NCBI GenBank assembly: GCA_964431685.1
Contig: CAYSLA010000020.1
Span: 1-34,001, forward strand
Reading direction: 5' to 3'
DNA from: CAYSLA01 sp964431685
GTDB lineage: Bacteria > Armatimonadota > UBA5829
Length of the DNA: 34,001 bases
The translations under genes and the position numbers were made by a program. Every line of letters begins with the position of its first letter. The stretch's first letter is position 1. The notes under the pieces are model-generated. The model was given only the letters and a program-made list of their open reading frames with translations, made no database searches and was not told the origin of the DNA. Below, piece after piece: positions 22,330 through 32,482 of this stretch.

Positions 22330-25300
22330 TCAGAACGATCTCGTGATGCTGGCTTCGCTGGTTACCGTCTGTTGGTCATCAACGCCCAGCGTCACCTGGT
22401 ACTGGCCTTTCAGCTTGTATATCAGATTCAGTTCGTACGCGGAGTCGGACACCCTGGACATTCCTGTTTTCAGGCGCTGATAGTATGAGACGAACAGATT
22501 CTGCGCTAATCGCCTTGATACGTAGACCGAACTTGCATCTGTGCGGCTATATTCCAGAGAGAACTGCTCAAAGCCCAGTTTCTCAACGAACAACTGTTCC
22601 AGTGGCGCGAACAAAGTGCTGGACCCCACTGCAGTGAGCACATTGCGAAGTTCGTTTTGAATATCGGTTCCGCTGCCCCGGGCATTCAGAATCCCTTCAA
22701 CGTGCCCAAGGGCTGCTAGGATTTGCTCTCTGGAAAGACCTTCAGGCGTGGACATCAGTTGAATATCCATGTCGGCTATGGAGCCGGTAGCAGTGAGGTC
22801 GATCAGGTAACGTTCGCGGTTGCCAAACTGGTTCTTGGCATTGACATAGGTCGAAGCGTGGAAGTCGACTTCCACATCTGGCTCTGCAGGCGGATTATAC
22901 CTTACGGAGACAGTCCCGCCTGGCACCACCCGCAGTCGCGTAGACGCAAGGTTTATGTAGCCCTGCTTAACCTCAAAGACCGTATCCAGGTCCATCTTGG
23001 AAAGGGTGCCTTTCAGCACGCCGCCACCGCCGGCCAACACAGTCATCATAGGAGGCGAAACCCGCACGTTGTCGCCCAGACGCAGTGTCAGGTCGAATTC
23101 AGGGTCTATGGCGTATGTGGCCTGTTCTCTGTCGGGCATCTTCTCCGGCATTCGGAAAGCAAACAGGGTGTCTCGGACAGTGATTCCGCCTGGCTTGCCA
23201 TCTGCTGCAAAGTCGGCTATCTTTGGTTTCGCCACGGATCCCGTAACGCTTATGCCGGCATCGATACCGAGCTTGAGCGTTTCCTGGAAACCGAGCATGT
23301 TGTTTTCTTGGACACGGAACCCGTCCGCTACTACCTGCACGTCTATCTCGCCGGGTTCCCCTCCGCCGATCTTCACGTATCCTCCTGGCTTGACCGAAAC
23401 CGTGCCACCCGATGTGGAGGCAAGCGAGAACGCGTTGACCTTCGCTCTTTCCGACTCGAAACCAATGTCCACATTGATCTTGTCGAAGGCGTTGACGAAC
23501 CCCTTGACCGCAATCCTGCCGTCATCTACTCTCAGATACCCGTCGAAGCTGGGCTGGTTTGCGGTTCCACCGAAGACCAACCTGCTGTGGATGTCGCCTT
23601 TGGTGCCCGCGTCATCAAAAATGGGGGCAAACCGGCTAAGCACCTGCATGCTCTGCTTGTCCACGTTTGCCACGATCTCGAGCGGACGATCCACAGGCAC
23701 TGTTCGTTTGTTCCAGTCCCACGGCAGGTAGCCTCCCATGGTAGCCTGGTACTGACCGGTGGCAAATATGATATTTGTGGGTAGTGTGACCCGGTCATTC
23801 GTGATCTCTATCTGGCTGGCTCGTATGCCATCCAGTGTAATGCCGCCATAAGACGGACTCGACACCTCGAGCGAACCTATGACGTGAGGAGCCTTTGCAT
23901 CTCCGTTCAGGCGAAAGTCGGCCGCCACCATTCCCGTGGGTGTGTTCTTGCCCATCCACGGCCGAAGCCGATTCAGATCAAGACTCTGGAGGGATAGGTC
24001 GAGAAGAAGCTGGCCATCGGAGGTCGAGTAGTCGCCGCTGGCCGACAGGTTTGCGTCTGCGGAGGTCAACAGCAGATTGCTCAGAGAGAAGACACCGCTC
24101 TTTGCGGAGACTTTCGCGTTCATAGTGTCCACATTCTGAATATCAACGCCGATGTCAGCGGCCTTCAGGCTGACTGCTCCGTCAGGTGCCTTGAGAGAGC
24201 CGGAGAGCTCCAGTGTTGCGTCCATCACGCCGCCGGAAATCCGCGGCACCGCCGACAAGGCTTCCTTGAGCGAGCTTCCGCGCTCTGTTTCGAGATAGGG
24301 CGAAAACAGGAATACCTCCCAGAGATCGGAGACGACTAGGGCTGACACGTTTCCGGTGCACGAATCGATGGTCATTGAGTTGAGATCGATATTGACGGCC
24401 TGCAGGTCCAGAGACTGTTGATCTCTCTTCAATGTGAATGTTGCGCTCTGAACCTTTGACACAGGCTCCCGTGGCGTTATTCCGACTCGCTGGGAGGAAT
24501 CTCGGGAGGTTTCTTCCTCTGGCCCACCGGACTCATCCGTTGCAGCATCACTGTCCGGGTTTGCGTGAAGATACACAGCCTGGACCCTGGCGGAGTCGTA
24601 AAGCTTGCCGTTGAATGAAACATTGTCCGCGTTTGCGGCAACGTCCACTCGAAGATCGTCCAGAGTGCCGTCGACGGTGCCTTGAACTCCGCCGATACCT
24701 TTAATCACGACATACTGTCCCGCGGAGTCCCTGATCTTCGGGTCCTGGCGAACGCGCGCGAAATCGAGGTCCGTTGCGGCAAACGTCACGTCCACACTCT
24801 TGTCGGCGACGCCAACCGCACCACTGGCGACGATCTTGGCTTCCTCGCTGGTGACTTCCGCGCTCGTCAGCAGAATCACCCCGTCGACCAGGCTTAGACT
24901 GGCCTGTGCAGTGCTGATCGGGTATTCCAGGTAGACCCCGTCGCTAAGGTGCAACTGAGCCTCGAGCGCCATGTTGCGGATCTTGTCCACTAGCGACGAA
25001 GGCCTCTTGTCAAAGACTCCTGAGGACTTGAAGTCCGCACCGAACGTGCCGATGGCACCATACTCAGTTCCAGTCAGGTCTTCAATCTTGGATATGCCGA
25101 GCCGCTGCATCGTGCCCTCGACGTCGTATCGCACCCTGCGGCTCTGGTAGTTGTCCACTTGCCCGGAAAAGTCTAGTTGAGCGGGATAGAGACGCAGCTT
25201 CGCCTCACGCATTGTTATACCGCGCCTGTCGCCGGCAAAGTCGGCTTTNNNNNNNNNNNNNNNNNNNNNNNNNNNNNNNNNNNNNNNNNNNNNNNNNNNN

Positions 25301-27188
25301 NNNNNNNNNNNNNNNNNNNNNNNNNNNNNNNNNNNNNNNNNNNNNNNNGCTCTGTTGATGCTTCGCGGGCGCCTGCCCCGAAGCTATTCCCGCGAGAGGT
25401 TCTTTGGACATAGCGGGCCGCGAACAATTCAGCGACTCCGTCGGCTCTGGGGTTTTGAACCGTGCCGTTGATGGTGCCTGTAAAGTACGCGATCCCTTCA
25501 ACGCCTGGCTGACCGAGCGCACGGCCAATCTCGCCCAGATCGATTCCATCGGCTGAGACCGCGACGTCCAGCTTCTTGGCCGACACTCTGCCTTTCGCTT
25601 TCAGGATGCCGCCGCCAACGTCCGCGGCGATGAGTCTGTGGATTACCGCGGTCGTGCCTTCCAATGCAAAATCAGCACTGACAGGGCCGAAAGATACCCC
25701 GGCAACTTGTCCGCGAGCAAGAGTTCCGGCAGCACGGCCTTCCGGTTCGCCGGGAGAACCGCCGATTTGGAACTGCGCGCCTATCGATCCGGCAGGTTCC
25801 AGGGCGGCCGGCAGAGGCAGGTTCGACACGCGCAGTCCGGACACGTGCCCACGCAGTCCCATCCGGCTGCCACGGTCAATCTCCAGGGATCCACTAACTC
25901 CAACCTGGGCGCCCATCAGCATCATACTCAGGCTGTCAAGTTGCACGACACTGTCCGCATACGTGCCTGTGACGTTGATGTTTGATCCCACGAATGTCTG
26001 CCCCGGTCCTATGGCATATTCCACGTTTGGAGCCATTGCCCTGACGCGAACCACGGGATCGCTGACAGGCCCTCTCAGTCTGGCGACCACCCATCCGCGC
26101 CCGCGCGCCGAGACTTTGCGGGCCGCTGCCGGCAGCTTTACGGATCGCATGAGCCGGGCGAGATCAATGCCCCTTGCAGAGACGGCTATGTCCGTGGTCG
26201 GATCCTTCAAACCACTGGCTGCTCCAACTACTCGAACCTCGGAGCCGGCAAACTTGCCGCGAACATCCAGAATGGCAGACTCGCCGGCCACGCGGATCTG
26301 GGCCTCAACTTCTCGCAGGCTCTCAGTTGAGTCGGGGACGGGGGAGTTCAGGCCCGCGATGCGCACCACTCCGCTCAGGGAGGAGAAATCAGGGCGCATT
26401 TTCGGCAGGATCTTCACGCCCAAATCGATGTCCATCACCCCGGACGTCGGCGCGTATCGTCTCGGCAGTGGAGCGTATTGTGCGGCGTTGGGCACTGACA
26501 GGCCATTCAAGGCTATATCCGCCCGGCCTGACTGCTCTTCCGTATCTAACCGGGCCAGCACGCTTAGCGCACCGAAGACGCCCTCCTCACCAAGCATCGA
26601 GCAGTTCACCGAGAGTATTGGATGATCCGATGCGTCGAGTACGGCGTCAACGTCGCTAACCGTGGCATCGGATGGCAAGTTTGTTGAAGCATTATCTAGA
26701 TTCTTAAACTGGACGCTGCCATCCGCGAGCGTTACCACGCCTTTGAATGGAGGACCCGGAGGGCCGACGGATGGCTTGATCAGATCGCTTACATTTAGAC
26801 TGCCGTCGGGCCTGCGGATCAGGAGCAGATGAGGTTGGCGAATCTCAACGCGTTTGACCGCCTGTGCGCCCTTCTTGCCGAAGACCGCGTCCTTCAGATC
26901 GTATTTCACGTTTACCAGGCTGGCGGTAATCATCGCCCCGTCTGCGAGTCTGCTATTCTGAGCTACGCGAACATCTTCGACCCTGACTTGCCCCAGTGGA
27001 ATCAGTCTCACCCTGCCGACGCTCGCTTCGCGACCTACATACAAGGACAACTGGTCGCTGACGATGGCTTCAGGATGATACACCAATCGCCTGAACTCGC
27101 CGGCCAGATATCCTACCGACAGCACGATCATCAGGCCGGTCGGCACAACAAGCACCAGAGTGTTCAGAAGCCGCTTCAAGACTGTCAC
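22330..27188 (-). CDS. tamB: TamB/AsmA-family translocation module protein (interrupted by gap)
   Basis: Very large inner-membrane-anchored periplasmic protein that bridges to the outer membrane, with roles in lipid transport and outer-membrane assembly. About 613 residues precede the gap and about 972 follow it. The N-terminus has one membrane helix (VVPTGLMIVLSVGYLAGEF) then AsmA-like sequence (REASVGRVRLIPLGQVRVED, IRQPHLLLIRRPDGSLNVSD). The middle is repetitive beta-structure. The C-terminus is the TamB (DUF490) domain with LSREQILAALGH and an end rich in barrel-like strands (RLAQNLFVSYYQRL to SITRSF). The start is GTG at 27188, overlapping the lipB stop (GTGA). The frame before the gap joins the frame after it only if the true gap length is not 100 (it must be 2 modulo 3). 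Confidence 0.9.
25249..25348. other. Scaffold gap (100 N) inside tamB
   Basis: Exactly 100 N. Both sides are coding on the minus strand: before it the frame ends REASTE plus one base, after it the frame resumes KADFAGDRRGITMREAKLRL at 25248. With 100 bases the two frames do not match, which shows the number is a placeholder. The apparent ATG at 25212 is an internal Met, not a gene start. Confidence 0.95.
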
Positions 27189-27874
27189 AACTCCAGGCCC
27201 TCTCCCTGCCACTTCTTCAGGCTTACACCAAAGACCTCAGAGAACCCCCAGGCACAAGCGTCCCTGACAGCGTCCATGCCTGGTGATGAACCCGTGAGCG
27301 ACGAAATGCTGGTCATGTTGCTTACGTTGAGCCCACAAGGGTTTATGAGGGAAAAATGACTCATGTTCGGATCCACATTCAGGGCGAACCCGTGGTATGT
27401 AACCCACCTGCGAACCGCCACTCCTATGGAGCAGATCTTCCTGCCGTCCACCCACACGCCCGCCGGGCCGTTGCGTTCACCGGTAAGGCCAAATCTGCCG
27501 AGGGCAAGGATAATGGACTCTTCCAACCCTCTGAGATAGCTGTGCAGATCGCCGCCCAACTCACGCACTCGCACTATCGGATAGCCCACGAGCTGCCCGG
27601 GTCCGTGGTAAGTGACATCGCCTCCACGGTCCGTTTCCACGAGTTCGACACCTTCTCGCCTGAGTACCTCTCTGCTAACTAAGACGTTGCCTGATGAGGA
27701 TCTTACCCCAGCCGTGATAACCGGATCGTGTTCAAGAAGAACAAGCACTCCCGGCAAGTCGCCGGCGACGCATTTCTGGTGCAGTTGGTGCTGAATAGCC
27801 AGAGCTTCTGTATAAGAAATACGCTCCAGGTTATACAGCAAGCACTCCTTGTTTTCAGCCTGTAAACCCGCCAA
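27185..27874 (-). CDS. lipB: Octanoyltransferase LipB
   Basis: Moves the octanoyl group from acyl carrier protein to lipoyl domains, the first step of protein lipoylation. The product has 229 residues. Key features are the substrate motif RGGDVTYHGPGQLVGYPI (83-100), catalytic Lys147 in GRKICSIGVAVRRWVTYHG and Cys180 in INPCGL. The start codon is TTG at 27874, chosen because a GGAGG lies 6 bases upstream. The gene has its own promoter (27907-27936) and is translationally coupled to tamB through a GTGA overlap. The pairing of lipB with tamB has no obvious metabolic logic. Confidence 0.97.
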   Translation of the reverse strand: MAGLQAENKECLLYNLERISYTEALAIQHQLHQKCVAGDLPGVLVLLEHDPVITAGVRSSSGNVLVSREVLRREGVELVETDRGGDVTYHGPGQLVGYPIVRVRELGGDLHSYLRGLEESIILALGRFGLTGERNGPAGVWVDGRKICSIGVAVRRWVTYHGFALNVDPNMSHFSLINPCGLNVSNMTSISSLTGSSPGMDAVRDACAWGFSEVFGVSLKKWQGEGLEL

Positions 27875-27906
27875 CTGTTGCCTCCAATCGTCACCCTACG
27901 GGTCTA

Positions 27907-27936
27907 AGTATATGTGTTATCAGGCATAGCGGTCAA
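27907..27936 (-). promoter_or_regulatory. Predicted sigma70-type promoter of lipB-tamB
   Basis: On the minus strand TTGACC (27936-27931), an 18-base spacer, then TATACT (27912-27907). Both hexamers are five of six to consensus. Transcription would start near 27900, leaving a leader of about 26 bases that includes the GGAGG ribosome-binding site at 27885-27881. Confidence 0.7.
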
Positions 27937-27944
27937 GGAAGAAT

Positions 27945-27975
27945 GCCCCGGGGGTTGCCAGGAAGATTCCGGGGC
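27945..27975 (-). terminator. Possible hairpin between lon and lipB
   Basis: GCCCCGG (27945-27951) and CCGGGGC (27969-27975) form a 7-bp GC stem with a 17-base loop, about 100 bases after the lon stop. On the minus strand it is followed by ATTCTTCCTTG, a weak T-rich stretch. It may end lon transcription, but the large loop and poor T tract make this uncertain. The rest of the 204-bp lon-lipB spacer holds nothing else I can name besides the lipB promoter. Confidence 0.3.
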
Positions 27976-28078
27976 GGAGATTAACGTGCGTCGAGTCCGA
28001 CTCCATTCGCTCCAGGGTTCTATAGAAATCGACCCAGAGGCAACTTAGCGGTGACGCGGCAGCCTATCAATCGAGAGC

Positions 28079-30472
28079 TTACTGCACCAGTGACTCGGAA
28101 AGCACCACGTCAGCGTGTTTGACGAGGGTGAACTTCATGTCCTCCCGGACGTTGGCGGGGATGTCGTCAAGGTCTCCCTCGTTCTCCTGTGGCAGAAGTA
28201 CGTGTCTTATGCCCGAGCGATGCGCCGCAAGAACCTTTTCCTTGATTCCTCCAACAGGCAACACCCTGCCAGTCAGCGTAATCTCTCCCGTCATAGCCAG
28301 GCCTTTGCGCACCGGTCTTCCTGTCAAGGCAGATGCGATCGCAGCGGCAATGGTAACTCCCGCGGACGGTCCGTCTTTGGGCACGGCACCCTCCGGAACG
28401 TGGACGTGGATGTCGGAAGACGCGAAAAAGTCTTCGTTGATGCCCAGCTTCGCTGCACGGCTGCGGATATACGTCAGGGCGGCCTGGCCGGACTCCTTCA
28501 TGACGTCGCCGAGTTGTCCAGTCAGCGTGAGGCTGCCCTTCTGCGCGTTCATGATTACTGCCTCGATGCTGCAGATGTCGCCGCCAACCTCGGTATACAC
28601 CAGTCCGGTGGCAATGGCGACTTCGTCCTTCTGGCCGGCGGTGCCATAGTGGAAGCGCCGTGAACCCAGGTAGGACTTGAGGTCTTTCTCTTTGACGACC
28701 GTCTTCTCGTCTCTGCCGCGTGCAACCTGGGTTGCGACCTTGCGACAGATTGTGGCGATCTCCCTTTCCAGCGAGCGCACTCCGGCTTCCCGGGTGTACT
28801 CACGGATGATCTTCTTCAACACCGGGTCACCAACCGAGATGAGATCGGCGCTCAAGCCGTTCTCCCTTATCTGTTTCGGAGCCAGGAACTGCTTGGCTAT
28901 CTGCAGTTTGTCATCTTCGGTGTAGCCCGCAAAACGGATGACTTCCATCCTGTCTCGAAGGGCTGGGGGAACGGTATCCAGCACATTGGCCGTTGTGATG
29001 AACATCACCTCGCGCAGGTCAAAAGTCGCCTCCAGGTAATGATCGCTGAAAGACTCGTTCTGTTCTGGATCCAGAGCCTCAAGCAGAGCGGAAGAGGGAT
29101 CTCCCCTGAAGTCGAGGCCGATCTTGTCGATCTCATCGAGCATGAACACAGGGTTCTTTGTTCCCGATTGTTTGATACCCTGGATTATCCTGCCGGGCAT
29201 CGCTCCCACATATGTGCGCCGGTGGCCTCTTATCTCTGCCTCGTCCCGCACTCCGCCCAGTGACAGGCGGTAGAACTTTCGCCCAAGCGCTCGTGCTATC
29301 GAGCGGCCGATACTGGTCTTGCCAACTCCGGGAGGGCCTACAAAACAAAGAATCGGGCCCTTGAGTTCCTTGCTGAGTTTGCGCACTGCGAGATACTCGA
29401 TCACCCTTTCCTTGACCTTCTGCAGTCCAAAGTGATCTTCATTGAGTAGACGTTCCGCCTCATCTATATCCAGCGAATCATCGGTACGCACGTTCCAGGG
29501 CATGGCCACCAGCCAGTCCAGGTAGTTGCGGATGACGGTGCCTTCGGGCGACGCGTAGGGGGTCCTGTCGAGCTTTTCCAGTTCCTTTAGCGCCCTCTCG
29601 GCCACCGCTTCAGGCATCATAGATTCGGCAATCCGAGCTCTGTAATCGTCGCTTTCGTTGCTTCGGCCTTCGCGGTCCCCGAGTTCCTGCTGGATGGCTT
29701 TGAGCTGTTCGCGGAGAATGTACTCTCGCTGCGTGTCGCCCATCTCCTTCTCGACTCGGCTTCGGATGTTCCTCTGGATGTCGAGGACTTCTATCTCTTT
29801 GGAAAGGATTACGTTGAGCTTCTCAAGACGCGCCGCCGCATCGACCGTCTGCAGCATGTCCTGTTTGATCTCGAGTTTGATGGGCAGATAGGGCGTTATG
29901 GTGTCGGAGAGCGTGCCGGGGTCCTCGATGGAAGACACAGTCATCAGCAATTCGGGTGGAATCACCTGAGGGGCGTTGGACAACTGGTTCTGCACAACGT
30001 TCTCGAAGAGCGCGAGCACGCTGCGTTTAAGCGCCTCAATCTTCGGACCGCGTTTCACCTTTGTCTTCAGCGGACTCACGCGGGCACTAAAGAACGGCTC
30101 AGTGTTGAGAAAACTGGTGATTTTAGCCCGTTCGATACCTTCGAGCGAGATACGCACGGTGCCGTCAGGGACGCGCAGTATCTGTACTACCTCTGCGACC
30201 ACACCAACACTGTATATGTCATCGGTTCCCGGGTCTTCGTTGGACACGTCCTTCTGTGCAACAAGCAGGAGGTATCGCTTGTTGTCCATCGCGTGGTCCA
30301 GCGCCTTGATCGATTTCTGCCGGCCGAGGAACAACGGAAACATCTGGCCGGGGAAATACACAGTGTCTCGTACAGGAATGACTGGCAGCACTCTCGGTAA
30401 TTTGCGCGGCTCCGTTGCTCCGGCCAGCAGATCCGAGAGTTGCTCGAACGTTACTTCATCAATCTGATTCAT
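28079..30472 (-). CDS. lon: ATP-dependent protease Lon (LonA)
   Basis: Cytoplasmic AAA+ serine protease that degrades misfolded and regulatory proteins. The 797 residues comprise the LON substrate-binding domain (about 28-220), a coiled-coil region (about 220-300), the AAA+ module with Walker A GPPGVGKT (379-386) and Walker B PVFMLDEIDKI (441-451), and the protease domain with the Ser-Lys dyad Ser703 (PKDGPSAGVT) and Lys744 (GGIKEKVLAA). It follows clpX after 3 bases, so tig-clpP-clpX-lon form one operon. The Shine-Dalgarno is weak, which suggests coupling to clpX translation. Confidence 0.98.
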   Translation of the reverse strand: MNQIDEVTFEQLSDLLAGATEPRKLPRVLPVIPVRDTVYFPGQMFPLFLGRQKSIKALDHAMDNKRYLLLVAQKDVSNEDPGTDDIYSVGVVAEVVQILRVPDGTVRISLEGIERAKITSFLNTEPFFSARVSPLKTKVKRGPKIEALKRSVLALFENVVQNQLSNAPQVIPPELLMTVSSIEDPGTLSDTITPYLPIKLEIKQDMLQTVDAAARLEKLNVILSKEIEVLDIQRNIRSRVEKEMGDTQREYILREQLKAIQQELGDREGRSNESDDYRARIAESMMPEAVAERALKELEKLDRTPYASPEGTVIRNYLDWLVAMPWNVRTDDSLDIDEAERLLNEDHFGLQKVKERVIEYLAVRKLSKELKGPILCFVGPPGVGKTSIGRSIARALGRKFYRLSLGGVRDEAEIRGHRRTYVGAMPGRIIQGIKQSGTKNPVFMLDEIDKIGLDFRGDPSSALLEALDPEQNESFSDHYLEATFDLREVMFITTANVLDTVPPALRDRMEVIRFAGYTEDDKLQIAKQFLAPKQIRENGLSADLISVGDPVLKKIIREYTREAGVRSLEREIATICRKVATQVARGRDEKTVVKEKDLKSYLGSRRFHYGTAGQKDEVAIATGLVYTEVGGDICSIEAVIMNAQKGSLTLTGQLGDVMKESGQAALTYIRSRAAKLGINEDFFASSDIHVHVPEGAVPKDGPSAGVTIAAAIASALTGRPVRKGLAMTGEITLTGRVLPVGGIKEKVLAAHRSGIRHVLLPQENEGDLDDIPANVREDMKFTLVKHADVVLSESLVQ

Positions 30473-30475
30473 ATG

Positions 30476-31753
30476 TTATGATGCCTGTTTGATGTCTTCG
30501 GCGGTCACGAGGGTTGGGTCCTTCTTCTCGGTGATCGTTTCCTCCGAGACGATAACCTTTTTGACGTGCGTCGCCGAGGGAATCTCATACATTATGTTTA
30601 GCATCACCTCTTCGATGATGGTTCTAAGTGCTCGGGCACCGGTCCCTCTCTTCAGAGCCTCAGAAGCTACCGCGTGCAGTGCCTCATCGGTGAACACCAG
30701 TTCAACTCCGTCCATATCGAAGAACTTCTGATACTGCTTGATCAGGGCATTCTTGGGTTCGGTAAGAATGCTGACCAGTGACTCCTCATCCAGTGGCTCC
30801 AGAGTTGAGACGATGGGCAGGCGGCCGATGAACTCCGGTATCAGTCCGTATTTCAGCAGGTCTTCCGGCATCACTTTGGCCAGCAGTTCGCCCATCTGGT
30901 GTTTCTGCTTGCTCTTCGTGGACGCTCTGAAACCCATGTTTGCATCCTGCACTCTTCTGCTGATAATCTGATCGAGACCGTCAAAGGCGCCTCCGCAGAT
31001 GAAGAGCACATTAGTGGTGTCGAGTTGCACATATTCCTGTTGGGGATGCTTGCGTCCGCCCTGTGGCGGAACGTTAGCCACAGTGCCTTCGATAATCTTC
31101 AGCAAAGCCTGCTGCACGCCTTCGCCTGACACATCGCGAGTTATTGACGGGTTGTCGGACTTCCGCGTGATCTTGTCTATCTCATCGATGTAGACGATTC
31201 CCCGCTGTGCGTTCTTGACGGTGCTTTGAACGTTCTCCCCACTGTCCGCGGCCTGTAGCAGCTTGAGGAGTATGTTCTCCACGTCCTCGCCAACGTAACC
31301 TGCTTCGGTCAGAGACGTCGCGTCCGCCATCGCGAATGGCACACTCAGAATCTTGGCCAGCGTCTGCGCAAGAAGGGTCTTGCCCGAGCCGGTGGGGCCT
31401 ATCAGCAGAATGTTGGATTTCTGAAGTTCCACGTCGCTGGACGGCGGCATGTTGATTCGCTTGTAGTGGTTATAGACAGCCACAGACAGCGAGCGCTTGG
31501 CGTACTCCTGCCCAATGACGTATTGTCCCAGAATCCGGTACATTTCCTTGGGCTTTGGAATCGCGCCCGTAGGGGCCTGCACATCGGCCCGCTTGCCGCC
31601 CTCGCCGCGCACGATGTCGTTGCACAAATCGAGGCAGTCGAGGCAGATTCCACCATATACGCCGACGAGAAGTTTTCTTACTTGTTCGCGGCTCTTGCCG
31701 CATAGTGCGCAGCGTTCGCCGCCGCGGTCGTATCCAATTCTAGCCAAATCCAT
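30476..31753 (-). CDS. clpX: ClpX, ATPase subunit of ClpXP
   Basis: AAA+ unfoldase partner of ClpP. From the ATG at 31753 it has 425 residues: an N-terminal zinc-binding domain (Cys15, Cys18 in CALC; Cys37, Cys40 in CLDC), Walker A GPTGSGKT (119-126), pore-loop GYVGE, Walker B IVYIDEIDKI and the C-terminal small domain. The open frame runs 18 codons further to a GTG at 31807, but those codons contain a GC hairpin (31782-31805) and have no family match, so the inner ATG is preferred although its GGGGG is only 2 bases away. Confidence 0.97.
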   Translation of the reverse strand: MDLARIGYDRGGERCALCGKSREQVRKLLVGVYGGICLDCLDLCNDIVRGEGGKRADVQAPTGAIPKPKEMYRILGQYVIGQEYAKRSLSVAVYNHYKRINMPPSSDVELQKSNILLIGPTGSGKTLLAQTLAKILSVPFAMADATSLTEAGYVGEDVENILLKLLQAADSGENVQSTVKNAQRGIVYIDEIDKITRKSDNPSITRDVSGEGVQQALLKIIEGTVANVPPQGGRKHPQQEYVQLDTTNVLFICGGAFDGLDQIISRRVQDANMGFRASTKSKQKHQMGELLAKVMPEDLLKYGLIPEFIGRLPIVSTLEPLDEESLVSILTEPKNALIKQYQKFFDMDGVELVFTDEALHAVASEALKRGTGARALRTIIEEVMLNIMYEIPSATHVKKVIVSEETITEKKDPTLVTAEDIKQAS

Positions 31754-31781
31754 TACCCCCAGAATGCCGACTAACAGTGGG

Positions 31782-31805
31782 GCCGGCGAAGATGTCTCCG
31801 CCGGC
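31782..31805 (-). promoter_or_regulatory. Hairpin in the clpP-clpX spacer
   Basis: GCCGGCG (31782-31788) and CGCCGGC (31799-31805) make a perfect 7-bp GC stem with a 10-base loop between clpP and clpX. There is no T tract. It may be a processing or partial-termination site that sets the ratio of the two subunits. That is inference. Confidence 0.4.
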
Positions 31806-31834
31806 ACATCCTTATCTCATTCGCGGCGGGTATG

Positions 31835-32431
31835 CTATTCCTGCATATCAGTGTGCGTACTCAGCACCTTATCTACTATTCCATACTCCATGCCCTCTTC
31901 CGGGGACATATAATAGTCTCGGTCGACATCCTTTGTGACCCGGTCAACCGGCTGTCCGGTGTGCTTGGCGAGAATCTCGACCAGCAGCGCCTTGTAGCGG
32001 AGAACCTCTTTTGCCACAATGTCAATGTCTGAGGGGGTGCCGTGGAAGCCGGCGCTTCCCTGGTGGATCATTATCCTGGAGTTGGGCAGAGCAAGACGCT
32101 TGCCTTTGGCTCCGGCTGCCAGCAACACAGCTCCCATGCTCATCGCGTGCCCTACACACATTGTTGCGACGTCGGGCTTGATTATCTGCATGGTATCATA
32201 GATGGCCAGTCCGGCAATCACAGACCCTCCGGGGCTGTTGACATAGAGTTCTATGTCACGATCGGGGTCCTCTTTCTGGAGAAAAAGCATCTGTGCGACA
32301 ACGAGGTTTGCCACATCATCGTCAATCGGCGTGCCGATGAAGATTATCCTGTCCTTGAGCAATCGAGAATAAATATCATAAGCGCGCTCACCCCGCGCGC
32401 TCTGTTCGACAACCATGGGGATCAATCCCAT
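31835..32431 (-). CDS. clpP: ClpP, proteolytic subunit of ClpXP
   Basis: Serine protease that forms the tetradecameric chamber for ClpX. The product has 198 residues. The catalytic triad is Ser98 (VGHAMSMGAVLLAAG), His123 (IMIHQGSAG) and Asp172 (DVDRDYYMSPEE). Two motif positions differ from the common form: GHAMSMG replaces GQAASMG and MIHQG replaces MIHQP, but the triad is intact. AAAGGAG lies about 11 bases upstream of the ATG at 32431. It follows tig after 51 bases. Confidence 0.97.
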   Translation of the reverse strand: MGLIPMVVEQSARGERAYDIYSRLLKDRIIFIGTPIDDDVANLVVAQMLFLQKEDPDRDIELYVNSPGGSVIAGLAIYDTMQIIKPDVATMCVGHAMSMGAVLLAAGAKGKRLALPNSRIMIHQGSAGFHGTPSDIDIVAKEVLRYKALLVEILAKHTGQPVDRVTKDVDRDYYMSPEEGMEYGIVDKVLSTHTDMQE

Positions 32432-32482
32432 TGCGTGATGCTCCTTTCGTGGGACGCCGCTGAACGCGGAGCCGTCTCACAC

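Noticed and set aside
22723..23784. 353-codon open frame on the plus strand
   Set aside because: Fully antisense to the TamB C-terminal half, and its sequence is rich in His/Arg/Val as expected of a mirror frame.
25576..26625. 349-codon open frame on the plus strand
   Set aside because: Antisense to the TamB N-terminal half, Pro/Ser/Thr/Arg-rich composition, no domain.
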